DNA of 64,000 bases from DASZTU01 sp035493835 (GCA_035493835.1 DATJHO010000165.1:1-64000), one strand, 5' to 3'. Shown: positions 47,167-56,938, counted from the first letter of the stretch. A program made the numbers and translations. The notes: generated by a model from the letters alone, not told the origin.

Positions 47167-48231
47167 TCAGGTAGAGGCCAGCCGCGACCTGTTTCGCCCG
47201 GCCGGGAATCGCGAAAAGAGCGCACCGGTCGCGAATACGTCGACATAGCGCCGGGACTGGAACAGGCCGCTGAGCGAGATGCGCGGCAGGGCCGTCAGCG
47301 CATGGCGGTTCTCGGCGTAGAGGCCGCCCGGCCGGGTCGTCACTGCCGACCGCAGGCCAAGCTCCGCGGCAATGGCGAATTCCCTCGGGCCCGCCGACAG
47401 GCGCCCGCCGATGGGATAGGCCAGGTGTTGCGGGGCCAGGCCGAACTTCGCCGTAAGCACGCGAATCGACTCCTCGATTTCGGTGCGGACCGCTTCCGGG
47501 GTCAGCTTGGCCAAATCGTAGTGGTGCGCGGTGTGGGCGCCAATGGTGCAGAGCCGCTCATCGGCAAACGCCCGGAGTTCGGGCCATGTCATGATGAGAT
47601 CGCGGCATTGCGCCCTGAGGTCGTAGCCATACCGGGCGGCGAGATGGCGGATCAGGGGAATGCGCTGGTCCTCGGGCATTTTTCGCATGCGCCAGTAGAG
47701 CAAATCGTAAGCCTGCCGCTTCTGCCTCAGCGTGCGGCATTCGAAGCGCTCGGGCTGCTGATTCTCGCCGTCGATCTCGATGCAATCCTCTCCGGCGATG
47801 ATATCCTCGATCGCCTGCCACCACAGTTCGCCATTGCCCTCCACCAACCCCGTGGGCACGTAGAGCGTGAACGGGCAGTCCTGCTGGCGCAGGATCGGCA
47901 GCGCATACTGCAAATTGTCGCGATAGGCGTCATCGAAGGTGAAGACGACGAATGGTTTTTCCGGCTGGTCGGACTGGATGCGCCGGATCGCTTCATCGAG
48001 CGAGACGATATCAAACCCCAGCTTGCGGACGCGCTGGATCGCATAGTCGAGGAAATCCGGCTGCACCTGCAGGATGGCGTTCGGCGAAAATTCGGCCGGC
48101 GGCTCGGGCAGCACGCGATGAAGCGTAAAGATTACCCCCTTGCAGGCGGATACACGACGGATGAGGCCGGGCACATGGCTGGTCGCCAGAGCCTCGAACA
48201 GAGCATGGATGAGGTCATATTTCAGCGACAT
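47167..48231 (-). CDS. Polysaccharide deacetylase (NodB-like) family protein
   Basis: The 354-residue protein carries a NodB-homology domain: VVFTFDDAYRDN near residue 95 (catalytic Asp and metal Asp) and IGAHTAHHYDLAKL near residue 232 (metal-binding histidines). The C-terminal part includes HLAYPIGG, the usual Arg/Pro motif position. Such enzymes remove N- or O-acetyl groups from polysaccharides. It is 4 nt downstream of the Wzc-like gene, so it probably modifies the polymer made by this locus. No signal peptide is apparent. Confidence 0.83.
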   Translation of the reverse strand: MSLKYDLIHALFEALATSHVPGLIRRVSACKGVIFTLHRVLPEPPAEFSPNAILQVQPDFLDYAIQRVRKLGFDIVSLDEAIRRIQSDQPEKPFVVFTFDDAYRDNLQYALPILRQQDCPFTLYVPTGLVEGNGELWWQAIEDIIAGEDCIEIDGENQQPERFECRTLRQKRQAYDLLYWRMRKMPEDQRIPLIRHLAARYGYDLRAQCRDLIMTWPELRAFADERLCTIGAHTAHHYDLAKLTPEAVRTEIEESIRVLTAKFGLAPQHLAYPIGGRLSAGPREFAIAAELGLRSAVTTRPGGLYAENRHALTALPRISLSGLFQSRRYVDVFATGALFSRFPAGRNRSRLAST

Positions 48232-48235
48232 CCGG

Positions 48236-50629
48236 TCAGGCGACCTCGGCTTCCAGCGGCGCTCCGATCACCTCCGCTGGGCCAAAGCCAAGCGCGGCGA
48301 GATCGTCGTGGGCCGCCTCGAGGCGCGACCGATCTGATCCGTCGCGGGCAACCAGCAGCACCCGGCAGGGAAGTCCTGAGAAAAGCGGCAGGTTGGATCC
48401 AAGGCCGAGCGTGCCGGTGAGAACCAGTACAACCTCGTAGATATCGGACAAGGCCTCGACCAGCGTCAGCGGCCGAGTGGAGCGCCGATCGGCGGCTGCC
48501 AGATGTCCCCACGGAATTTCGGCGAAGCCCTCTTCTGCCGTCTTGTGCACGACGTCGCCAAAGCTGGCCCGCTCGGCAGAAAGATCGGTGACGCCCGGTT
48601 CGGTCGAGGGCCGCCCGCTGCCGGCATCGACGCGCGCCACGCTCAGGCCGCGCCGCAGCACATCGGCAATCAGGCGATCGCTCAGAGCCTTGCTGTCACG
48701 GTGATGATCCAGCGCAGCCAGCAATACGATTCGCGTCCGCCCCAGAACGAGGTCGGCCGAAAGCTGGTCGAGTTGCTCGGAGGAGGGATAGGGCGAATCC
48801 ATCGGAGCCACTTCACTGAACTCCCGGCTGGCATCGGGCTCGGCCGGCTCACTCGGCACCGCGTGCACATCCCTCGCCATTCCGGCCGCGACAGATGCCT
48901 GTCCCTTCTCCTTGGTCGCTTCGACCTCGGCCATGGCCGGTTCGCTGCGGGCGGAAGTGGCTGCGGCCAAGGGCGGCTCGAAGGAGGAGAGCGAAGCACC
49001 CACGGCGCGGGCCCGACGCGTGAACCAGGACCGGAGATTACGGCCCGACGCAGCCATATCGGTCGCCGGCTCGACGACCGCCTCGTCATGATTTGCACGA
49101 GCCGGCTCTTCCGCAACGGCCACTGCAGGCGGCGCCTCGACCTGCAGCAAAGCACGCCCATCGCCGACGGCTTCAGCCTCGGCCGGGGCGGCGCCCTGAC
49201 CGACAGGCCGTCTCCTCCCGTTATTATCGCCGCCCTCCATGATGGCCCGTCCGGAGAGCAACTCGCCGAACATGATCGCCCCCACCTGCAGCGCGAGCGA
49301 CACGAAAACGACGGCCGAAAGAATGAGCGTCGTCTTGGGCGACGAAGGCGAATTCGGTGCAGCGGCAAAGGTCACCACCCGCACGTCGGGCAGATCGGCA
49401 TTGGTGTCGGTGCGTGCCGTTGCGTCGCGATACCGCGACAAGTAGCTTTCAAGGAGATCGCGGTCGGCCTTGGCATCGCGGTTGAGCGCATCCAGCGTCA
49501 CCATCTGGCGGGTCGCGTCAGCCGCCTTGCCCTTGAGCGAGCTGAGATTGGTCTGCAATGTGTTCTGCAGATTGTCCTCGACCTTGGCCTCCGCCTCGAG
49601 CGCGTCGGCAACGCGGCGCCCTTCAATGCCGATCTGCCGGTCGACCGCCGATACCTGGGCGGTGACCGCCTGGACGCTTGGATGACTCGGCAGCAGGGTT
49701 GCCAGCAATTGCGCACGCTGGGTCATCAACTGCCCCCGCTGCTGCTCGAGCTGCTGGATGGTGGCCGAGTTGCGGACATCCTCGACACTGTCGATCGGCT
49801 GGCCGCCGCTCAGCAGCCCGCGGATTAGCTGGGCGCGCGATGCCGCCGTATCCCTGCGCTCCTGGGCGGCGGTGATCTGCGTCGAGATCTCCGTCATCTG
49901 CTGGTCGAGCAGCGTGTTGCTGTTAGTGCCAATGTAAAAGTCGTTGCTGACCTTGAAATTGGCGATCTTGTTTTCGGCGTCCGACACGCGCTTGCGGAGT
50001 TCCCCGATCTGCTGATCCAGCCACTGCGAGGCATCGGCCGTGTCTGAAAGCGACAGCCCTGCCCGGCGCGCAACGTCGGCCTTCGCCACGGCATTGGCGA
50101 GCGTCGCCGCCAAATTCGGATCGCTGGACGTCACCGTCACATTGATCAAAGAGGAATCGCGGTCGCGCTCGACGATGAGGTGGCTGCTCAGCGCATCCAC
50201 CGCCACATCTTCCGGGCTGGCTGAAGAGGACTTCTTGAAGAACCGCGTCAGAAAGCCCAGCGGGGACTTTGCAGAGCCATTGAACTCGGGAACCTGGGTC
50301 AGCTTTTCCGCATCAACCACGTCCAGCAGCGTGTCGCGCGATTTCACCAGTTCCATCTGGCTGGAAATCAGCGCGCCCAGATCGTCGGCGCTCGGGGCGG
50401 ACGCCCCGGCGGGATCGTTGGCCGGCCTCGTGTAGACGCTGTCGCGATTCTCCACCAGTATGCCGGAGGTCGCCTGAAAGCTCTTGGGCACGAAGAGCAA
50501 TGCAGCGTAGGCGGCCGCAAACAGCAGCACGGTCACCAGCACCACCCGCACGAGGCGGCGGCGCAGCGCCAGCCAGAGCGCGCGCATGTCCATCCGAGCA
50601 TCACCATCGAGCGGCGACTCAATCGCCAT
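48236..50629 (-). CDS. Wzc/GumC-like polysaccharide co-polymerase with a degenerate kinase-like C-terminal domain
   Basis: The 797-residue protein has a Wzz-type layout: an N-terminal membrane helix (27-47), a long periplasmic coiled-coil region and a second helix (about 432-457) after a PNSPSSPK motif typical of co-polymerases. A charged linker leads to a C-terminal domain (from about 631) placed like the BY-kinase domain of Wzc. That domain lacks a Walker A P-loop; in its place are the residues LLAALDHHRDSKALSDRLI. There is no tyrosine-rich tail. Export control without kinase activity is therefore likely. The start at 50629 has AGGA 8 nt upstream. Confidence 0.84.
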   Translation of the reverse strand: MAIESPLDGDARMDMRALWLALRRRLVRVVLVTVLLFAAAYAALLFVPKSFQATSGILVENRDSVYTRPANDPAGASAPSADDLGALISSQMELVKSRDTLLDVVDAEKLTQVPEFNGSAKSPLGFLTRFFKKSSSASPEDVAVDALSSHLIVERDRDSSLINVTVTSSDPNLAATLANAVAKADVARRAGLSLSDTADASQWLDQQIGELRKRVSDAENKIANFKVSNDFYIGTNSNTLLDQQMTEISTQITAAQERRDTAASRAQLIRGLLSGGQPIDSVEDVRNSATIQQLEQQRGQLMTQRAQLLATLLPSHPSVQAVTAQVSAVDRQIGIEGRRVADALEAEAKVEDNLQNTLQTNLSSLKGKAADATRQMVTLDALNRDAKADRDLLESYLSRYRDATARTDTNADLPDVRVVTFAAAPNSPSSPKTTLILSAVVFVSLALQVGAIMFGELLSGRAIMEGGDNNGRRRPVGQGAAPAEAEAVGDGRALLQVEAPPAVAVAEEPARANHDEAVVEPATDMAASGRNLRSWFTRRARAVGASLSSFEPPLAAATSARSEPAMAEVEATKEKGQASVAAGMARDVHAVPSEPAEPDASREFSEVAPMDSPYPSSEQLDQLSADLVLGRTRIVLLAALDHHRDSKALSDRLIADVLRRGLSVARVDAGSGRPSTEPGVTDLSAERASFGDVVHKTAEEGFAEIPWGHLAAADRRSTRPLTLVEALSDIYEVVLVLTGTLGLGSNLPLFSGLPCRVLLVARDGSDRSRLEAAHDDLAALGFGPAEVIGAPLEAEVA

Positions 50630-50790
50630 TGGTTTGTTTCCTATTTTACGCCCGCCCCCGTTATCCAAGGGGTGTAGTAAGCATTCGGTTAAGGCAATCG
50701 CAGCGCGCGAGGCGCACCGCGGTGCTTAAGGGGAATATTAACCATGCGCCGACGACACTGCGGCAGTTGTTACTCGGTTCCGGGATTGCC

Positions 50791-51339
50791 ATGCGTTGGC
50801 TGCGTTCATTGTCTTTGCTCGTCGTGGTTCCGCTTGCCGGATGCGCTGTCAATCCCGCGAGCTATCGGGTCACACCGGTAGGACCCTATGAGCTCAACAC
50901 CGGCGACGTCGTGCGGGTAACCGTCTATGGCGACAAGGACCTGTCCAATACCTACAAGGTCGACGACAGCGGTTCGATCTCGTTCCCGCTGGTGGGGCCG
51001 GTGCACGTCGCTGGCGCAACGACGGAGGGTGCGGCCGCGCGACTGTCCGCCGCCCTCGCGCACGGTTTCATGCGCAACCCCAATGTGGTCGTCGAGGTCG
51101 CCGACTACCGCCCCTTCTTCATTGAGGGCGCGGTCAACAACAGCGGCCAATTCACCTATGTCTACGGCATGTCGGCGCGGGCGGCGATCAGCACCGCGGG
51201 CGGCTTCAAGGACACCGCCGACCAGGCCCACGTCACCATCTACCGGCCGGTGCACGGCACGACGCAAACCCTGCATGTCACTCTCGATTTTCCGATCCTG
51301 CCCGGCGATACGGTCGTCGTCGGCGAGCGCTGGTTCTGA
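50791..51339 (+). CDS. Polysaccharide export outer-membrane lipoprotein, Wza/GumB-like
   Basis: The 183-residue protein has a lipoprotein signal with the lipobox LAGC near residue 17, then the polysaccharide export domain (LNTGDVVRVTVYGDKDLSNT, IDxxG-like VDDSGSISFPLVG) and an SLBB-like region (FFIEGAVNNSGQFTYVYGM). It would form the outer-membrane channel for the polymer. It is shorter than E. coli Wza (379 residues) and similar to GumB-type proteins. It is divergent from the co-polymerase gene. Confidence 0.9.
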   Translation: MRWLRSLSLLVVVPLAGCAVNPASYRVTPVGPYELNTGDVVRVTVYGDKDLSNTYKVDDSGSISFPLVGPVHVAGATTEGAAARLSAALAHGFMRNPNVVVEVADYRPFFIEGAVNNSGQFTYVYGMSARAAISTAGGFKDTADQAHVTIYRPVHGTTQTLHVTLDFPILPGDTVVVGERWF

Positions 51340-51345
51340 GCCTTC

Positions 51346-52716
51346 CTAGGGCCGCAGAGGCCGGCGTTGCACAAGCAGGCCGATGATGTCGCCGCGGCGC
51401 CCTTCGAGTTTTTGCGTGAGATAAGCTAGCCCCACTGCCCAGAAGGCCTCGGCACAGACCGACGCCATCGCCAGTCCCATCATGCCGAACCGGGGCGCCA
51501 GTATCGCCGAAAGCACCACCAGCGTCGCCACCGCGCAAGCGCAGAGCATGGCGCTCCGCACCTGATGGCCGCCAAGGGCCAGCAATTCGCTGTTGAGGCC
51601 GCCCGAGGTGCGGAATGCCTGCCCGACCAGGAACAGCAGCAGCGGCCAATACCCGGCCGCATAGCCGCTGCCATAGATGCCCAGAATAAGCGGTCCGAAG
51701 ATCGCGAAGACGATGATGGAGCCGCCCATCACGGACAATCCGGCGATGTTCATCCGGAGCATTGCCCTGTCGATGTCGCCGTTGCCGGACCGCGTCATCG
51801 CCTGCGCGAGATCGCGCAGGATGAAGGGCTGCGACGCCGCGCTGAAAAAGCCCACCAGCGCCGCAAGCCTTGCGGCGACGCCGAGCACGGCAATAGCCGA
51901 CGTCGGCAGAAACACGCCGCCCAGCATGACGGTGAGATCGGCCGAGGCTCCCGCCGCGACCGTCACCAGCAGGATCGCGACGGCGCGATGCCGGAAATAG
52001 CGGCTGAGATCGCGCGGCGCCTTGGTCCAGATCTTCCTCCATGCATTGTCGGGTCCGAGGATCAGTGCCTGCCCGACGGCGACGATGAAGGCGATCAGGA
52101 TCAGGGCGAGCAGCACCACATCGATCTTGCGGTCGGCGTGAACGACGAGAAGGGCGGCAATGAAAAGCAGCAGCAGGCCCGAGCGCACGACGAAATCGGG
52201 TGCATAAGAGAGCGTGAAGCGGCGCTGCGCATTGGCGGCGCTGTTGTTGAGCCGGAGGGCGGCGAGCGGCAGGGCCGTCAGGGTGCCGACCACGGTCGCC
52301 TTGGCGATCGGGAATGGCACCGGCGCGAAGAAATAACCGAGCGCGACCAGCACGAGGATCACCGCGCCGGCAACGATCATGTCGCGACGGCTGACGGCAA
52401 GGAATGCCTCGACCAATGTCGGCCGTGCGAGGGCCTGGTAGCGCGCCAGATAGGTGAGCGCCAAAGTGTGATAGCCGCAAGTCATGAGCAGGCTGACGAA
52501 GGTCGCAATGCTCATGGCGAGGAAGGCGACGCCAACGTCGCTTAACGGAAAGCTGCGGGCCAGGAGAATCTGGCTCAGGAATCCGAATGCCGCGCCTGCC
52601 AAACGCGCGCCGAGCAACCCGAAGACCGGCAAGATAAAGCGCCAGAAAGTCCTCATTGCCTGCCGCTTCTTCTGCGGCGGTTTCCACGCCTCTTCATAGA
52701 GAGCATTAACCGACAT
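51346..52716 (-). CDS. Polysaccharide flippase, Wzx/MATE-like
   Basis: The 456-residue protein has about 12-14 hydrophobic segments and the pattern of the polysaccharide-biosynthesis flippases (FLSQILLARSFPLSDVGVAF near the start; AVLGVAARLAALVGFFSAA in the middle). It would move lipid-linked repeat units across the inner membrane. It is convergent with the export lipoprotein gene, six bases away, and divergent from the glycosyltransferase gene. Confidence 0.87.
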   Translation of the reverse strand: MSVNALYEEAWKPPQKKRQAMRTFWRFILPVFGLLGARLAGAAFGFLSQILLARSFPLSDVGVAFLAMSIATFVSLLMTCGYHTLALTYLARYQALARPTLVEAFLAVSRRDMIVAGAVILVLVALGYFFAPVPFPIAKATVVGTLTALPLAALRLNNSAANAQRRFTLSYAPDFVVRSGLLLLFIAALLVVHADRKIDVVLLALILIAFIVAVGQALILGPDNAWRKIWTKAPRDLSRYFRHRAVAILLVTVAAGASADLTVMLGGVFLPTSAIAVLGVAARLAALVGFFSAASQPFILRDLAQAMTRSGNGDIDRAMLRMNIAGLSVMGGSIIVFAIFGPLILGIYGSGYAAGYWPLLLFLVGQAFRTSGGLNSELLALGGHQVRSAMLCACAVATLVVLSAILAPRFGMMGLAMASVCAEAFWAVGLAYLTQKLEGRRGDIIGLLVQRRPLRP

Positions 52717-52865
52717 GCCCTAACCTGCTCTGACCTGAATGTAGCCCTTTTGGGTGAGCGCTTTGTAAAGAAGCTGACCGCGTCGTTCCAATCGATTGTG
52801 TGCAAATCGTTAACGGCGGCCAGAAAATGTTTCCGATGATTTCCTAGCAATGGCGACCGACAAAA

Positions 52866-54005
52866 TTGCCCCAAGAGCCTCTGCGGATCCTGCAAATCTT
52901 GCGCGCCCCGGTTGGCGGGCTGTTCCGGCACGTGGCGGACCTCACTGAGGCGCTGGCCGCGCGGGGCCACGCGATCGGCATCGTCGCCGACAGTGAGGGC
53001 GGCGATGCGCGGACGGCGGATATGTTTGCCCGGCTTGCGCCGCATGCGAGCCTCGGTATCCACCGCCTGCCCATCCCGCGGGGACTGGGTGCAGGCGATA
53101 TCACCACGCCGCTCGCAATCCGCCAGTTGGCCCGGCGCCTCGGGATCGATGTGCTGCACGGGCATGGGGCCAAGGGCGGGTTCGCGGCCCGGCTGGTGCG
53201 GATGGCGGGCGGCGCGCCGGTTGTGCTCTACACCCCGCATGGCGGCGTGCTGCACTATCCGCCCAATTCGATGTCCGGCCGGGTTTTCCGCTTCCTCGAG
53301 CGGACGCTGCTCGCCCAGACCGATGCGCTGATCTTCGAGAGCGCGTTCGCACAGGCAGCATTCACAGCCGGCATCGCGACGCCCAATTGCCCGGCGGAGG
53401 TCATTCACAATGGGCTGGCCCCGGCCGAGTTCGTGCCCGTGCTGCCGCGAGAAGATGCTCACGATTTTGTGTTCGTGGGCGAATTCCGGACGCTGAAGGG
53501 GATTTTCGTTCTCCTCGACGCCCTCGTTGACGTGAAAGCACCGGATGGCCGGCCGGCGAGCCTGGTGATGGCTGGTGGCGGCCCGGAATTCGAGGCGGCA
53601 AAGTCGCGGATCGCCGAACTCGGGCTCACCGACCGCGTCCAGTTGGCCGGTGTGCAGCCGGCTCGCGAGATGTTCGCCCGCGGCCACTGCGCCGTGGTGC
53701 CCTCGCTCGCCGAGTCCCTGCCCTATGTTGTCCTCGAAGCAGCAGCGGCAGGCCGGCCGGTGATTGCCACGCGGGTCGGGGGCATCGCCGAGATTTTCGG
53801 CCCCACCTCCGCCAGCCTGCTGCCGGCCGGAGACTTTTCGGTCCTGCGGCACGCCATGCAGTCCTACATGAACGATCCCGCCGCAGCGGCGAAGGAAGCC
53901 GAGGTGCGTCTGGAATTCATCGGCACAAGATTTTCCATCGCCCGGATGACAGACCAGATCGAGGCCCTCTATCACCGGCTGCAGGCGGCACGGACCGCGC
54001 GTTGA
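52866..54005 (+). CDS. Glycosyltransferase family 4 protein
   Basis: The 379-residue protein has a GT-B fold. The N-terminal RILQILRAPVGGLFRHVADL is the usual acceptor-side opening, and the C-terminal donor-binding part has FVGEFRTLKGIFVLLDAL near residue 205 and PSLAESLPYVVLEAAAAGRP near residue 280, where the EX7E motif lies. It probably adds a sugar to the lipid-linked repeat unit. The frame opens at a TTG (52866). An ATG at 52850 would join it only if one C of CCCC (52870-52873 region) were removed, so the true start is uncertain. Confidence 0.85.
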   Translation: MPQEPLRILQILRAPVGGLFRHVADLTEALAARGHAIGIVADSEGGDARTADMFARLAPHASLGIHRLPIPRGLGAGDITTPLAIRQLARRLGIDVLHGHGAKGGFAARLVRMAGGAPVVLYTPHGGVLHYPPNSMSGRVFRFLERTLLAQTDALIFESAFAQAAFTAGIATPNCPAEVIHNGLAPAEFVPVLPREDAHDFVFVGEFRTLKGIFVLLDALVDVKAPDGRPASLVMAGGGPEFEAAKSRIAELGLTDRVQLAGVQPAREMFARGHCAVVPSLAESLPYVVLEAAAAGRPVIATRVGGIAEIFGPTSASLLPAGDFSVLRHAMQSYMNDPAAAAKEAEVRLEFIGTRFSIARMTDQIEALYHRLQAARTAR

Positions 54006-54127
54006 AAGCGCGATCCGAGCAATTTCATTCAAGCCCGCAAGTTAATGTTAACTCTGGGTTTTGACTGCGCCTTCACTGCTGATCGCTAGAAGTAGGCCGG
54101 TTGTGAATCCGGACTCTGGCGGCACCC

Positions 54128-55648
54128 ATGTTTCGTCTCGATGCCAAGCAAGCGATTTTCGAAAACGCGCCCGGCCCGGCCGGCGCGAGCCAACAGGCCG
54201 TTCTCACCTCAGCCGCGAGCCATGTTGCGGCCCAACCGGTTGAGCCCACAATGTCGGGCGCGGTCATCGTCGGCGTGGCGCAGGCAATCGAAGCGCTGCT
54301 GCTGGCGACCTTGGGCTTTGCCATCTACGGCACCTATATCGGCTACGTTCAGGCGGAATTCTATGTACCGGTGATCATCTCGGCCGTGCTTGTGGCCAAC
54401 ATCCTTCTCAATGCCGCCCGCACGCATCGCATCCCGATGTACCGCTCGTTCCTGCGGCAGGGCGCGCGCGTGCTCGCTGCCTGGTCGATGGTGATGATCC
54501 TGGTGGCCTGCCTCGCCTTCGTGCTGAAGGTTTCGGACATGGTGAGCCGGGTGTGGCTCATCTCCTGGTATGTGAGCGGCGCGGTAGTGCTTTTGGCCTT
54601 CCGGCTGTCGCTGCGCGCCCTGGTCCGGCAGTGGACGGCCGAGGGCCGGCTCAAGCGCCGGACGGTGATCGTGGGCGGTGGCAAGGACGCCGCCGTGCTG
54701 ATCGAGGCCATCCGCAAGGGGGCCCAGGACGACGTCAATCTCCTCGGCCTGTTCGACGACCGCGTCGACAAGCGCTCGCCCGACACCGTGCTCGGCACGC
54801 CCAAGCTGGGCAAGATTTCCGGACTGGTCGAATTCGCCCGCCAGACGCGGGTCGATCTCGTCATCGTTTCGATGCCGCTTTCGGCCGAAAAGCGCGTGCT
54901 CGAAATGCTGAAGCAGCTCTGGGTGCTGCCGGTCGATATCCGGCTCTCCGCGCATATGAGCAAGCTCAGATTCGCCTCGAGCGCCTACTCCTATGTCGGG
55001 AACGTGCCGGTGTTCGATGTCGCCGACCGGCCGATCTCGGACTGGAACCTCGTTTTCAAGTGGGTTTTCGACCATGCGGTCGCAGCGGCCGCCCTGGTGC
55101 TGCTGTCGCCGGTCATGATCGCCACCGCCATCGCCATCAAGCTCGACAGCAAGGGCCCGGTGCTGTTCCGGCAGAAGCGCCACGGTTTTAACAACGAGCT
55201 CGTCGAGGTCTTCAAGTTCCGCTCGATGTACACCGACCGCGCCGATACGGCCGCCCTCAAGCTGGTCACCAAGGACGATCCGCGCGTTACCCCGGTCGGC
55301 CGCTTCATCCGCAAGACATCGATCGACGAGCTGCCGCAACTCTTCAACGTGCTGCTCGGCCAGCTCTCGGTCGTCGGCCCCAGGCCCCACGCGCTGCAGG
55401 CCAAGGCCGCCAACGTCCTCTATTACGAAGCGGTGGAAGGCTATTTTGCCCGGCACCGGGTCAAGCCCGGCATCACCGGCTGGGCGCAGATCCATGGCTG
55501 GCGCGGGGAAACAGACACGCTCGACAAGATCATGCAGCGCGTCAATCACGACCTCTATTACATCGAGCACTGGTCGCTTGTGCTCGACCTTTACATCCTC
55601 CTCATGACGCCCGTTTCGCTGTTTGTTCGCAGCGAGAACGCCTATTGA
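54128..55648 (+). CDS. Undecaprenyl-phosphate sugar phosphotransferase (polyprenyl glycosyl-1-phosphate transferase)
   Basis: The 506-residue protein has four N-terminal membrane helices, a CoA-binding-like central domain (TVIVGGGKDAAVLIEAIRKG near residue 178), a fifth hydrophobic segment (about 315-335) and a C-terminal bacterial sugar transferase domain: RQKRHGFNNELVEVFKFRSM near residue 350, IRKTSIDELPQLFNVLLGQ and VVGPRPHAL, followed by VKPGITGWAQIHGWRGET. This is the WcaJ/GumD/ExoY-type enzyme that starts repeat-unit synthesis by linking a hexose-1-phosphate to undecaprenyl phosphate. The polymerase gene follows 4 nt downstream. Confidence 0.93.
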   Translation: MFRLDAKQAIFENAPGPAGASQQAVLTSAASHVAAQPVEPTMSGAVIVGVAQAIEALLLATLGFAIYGTYIGYVQAEFYVPVIISAVLVANILLNAARTHRIPMYRSFLRQGARVLAAWSMVMILVACLAFVLKVSDMVSRVWLISWYVSGAVVLLAFRLSLRALVRQWTAEGRLKRRTVIVGGGKDAAVLIEAIRKGAQDDVNLLGLFDDRVDKRSPDTVLGTPKLGKISGLVEFARQTRVDLVIVSMPLSAEKRVLEMLKQLWVLPVDIRLSAHMSKLRFASSAYSYVGNVPVFDVADRPISDWNLVFKWVFDHAVAAAALVLLSPVMIATAIAIKLDSKGPVLFRQKRHGFNNELVEVFKFRSMYTDRADTAALKLVTKDDPRVTPVGRFIRKTSIDELPQLFNVLLGQLSVVGPRPHALQAKAANVLYYEAVEGYFARHRVKPGITGWAQIHGWRGETDTLDKIMQRVNHDLYYIEHWSLVLDLYILLMTPVSLFVRSENAY

Positions 55649-55652
55649 GCTG

Positions 55653-56936
55653 ATGGCCCTCGCGGAAGCCTCCTCGGATCACTTCGCTGTCCAGCGGCGG
55701 CGCGGCCGGGTCTTCGTTTCGGGGGCCCTGACGATCCTGCTCGACCGGATGGTGGCCTTTTGGATTTTCCTGGGCGGCATCGTCATGTTCGAGCCGGCGC
55801 CCTACGAGTTCATGTTCGCGCTGGTCCTGCCCCTGGCCCTGTTCGCAGGGATGAAGGTCTACCGGACGACCGCGCCGCTCTTCATCATCACCGCGATCTT
55901 TATCCCGTTCGCCATCACGGCAGCGTTTCAGGCGCGGTTCACGCCCGTCACGACGACGCTGGTCTATGAATTGGTCAGCATTTTCATGCTGCTCACCGCC
56001 TTCTTCGCCGCCAATTACGTTGCCGAAGCCCCGCAGGAGCGGTTGCGGCGGATCATGGCCGCATACACCCTGATTGCCGTGCTCTCGGCTGTGGCGGCAA
56101 CGCTCGGCTATCTGCACGTGATTCCGGGCGGCTACGACCTGCTGACGCTCTATGGTCGCGCCAAGGGCCTGTTCAAGGACCCCAACGTCTTCGGCCCGTT
56201 CCTTATTCCGCCGGCGCTCTACGCCCTCCAGCGCATCCTGTTGGGCGGCAAGCGCGGGCTCGTGCTCAATGGAATCATTTTCCTCGCGCTGATGGTCGGA
56301 GTCTTCGCCAGCTTCTCACGTGCCGCCTGGGGCGACCTGCTGGGCGGGGCGCTGATCGTTTTCATCGCGAGCTTTGCGCTCGAGGCCACGGCGCGCCAAA
56401 AAGTCCGCATGCTGATTCTCGCCCTCGCCGGGGTCGCGGCAATCGGCGTTACGTTTGCCGGGCTGCTCAGCATTCCCTCCGTCGCCCATCTGTTCGATGA
56501 GCGCGCCTCGGTCACCCAGGAATACGATACCGGCACCGATGGACGCTTCGGCCGGCAAGGCTATGCCTTCGGGCTGGCGCTCACCAATCCGCTCGGCATC
56601 GGCCCGGCCGAGTTCCGCAACCTGAAAATCAAGGAAGAGCCGCACGACAGCTACGCCACGGTCATTCACGTCTATGGCTGGGGCGGCGGTCTCTGCTTTT
56701 ACGCGCTGATCGTGCTGACGCTGCTGCGCGCGTTCACGGCGCTCCGCCGGCGATCACCCAACCGGCGCCTGCTCATCCCGCTGATCGCCACTTACGTGCC
56801 GCTCGTGATCGAGGCCGGCATCATCGATATCGACCATTGGCGCCACTACTACCTCGTGATGGGCCTGATCTGGGGCGTTTCCTCGGGTTATCTCCGGCTG
56901 AAACAGGGCGAGGACAAGGTTTCGGCGCTGATCTAG
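55653..56936 (+). CDS. O-antigen ligase/polymerase-like membrane protein (Wzy candidate)
   Basis: The 427-residue protein has about ten hydrophobic segments, with the longest periplasmic loop between about residues 270 and 320. It contains FSRAAWGDLLGG near residue 220, ERASVTQEYDTGTDGR and GIGPAEFRN, a layout typical of Wzy polymerases and O-antigen ligases. In the absence of another polymerase in the locus it is the best Wzy candidate. The start at 55653 is 4 nt after the upstream stop. Confidence 0.83.
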   Translation: MALAEASSDHFAVQRRRGRVFVSGALTILLDRMVAFWIFLGGIVMFEPAPYEFMFALVLPLALFAGMKVYRTTAPLFIITAIFIPFAITAAFQARFTPVTTTLVYELVSIFMLLTAFFAANYVAEAPQERLRRIMAAYTLIAVLSAVAATLGYLHVIPGGYDLLTLYGRAKGLFKDPNVFGPFLIPPALYALQRILLGGKRGLVLNGIIFLALMVGVFASFSRAAWGDLLGGALIVFIASFALEATARQKVRMLILALAGVAAIGVTFAGLLSIPSVAHLFDERASVTQEYDTGTDGRFGRQGYAFGLALTNPLGIGPAEFRNLKIKEEPHDSYATVIHVYGWGGGLCFYALIVLTLLRAFTALRRRSPNRRLLIPLIATYVPLVIEAGIIDIDHWRHYYLVMGLIWGVSSGYLRLKQGEDKVSALI

Positions 56937-56938
56937 GC

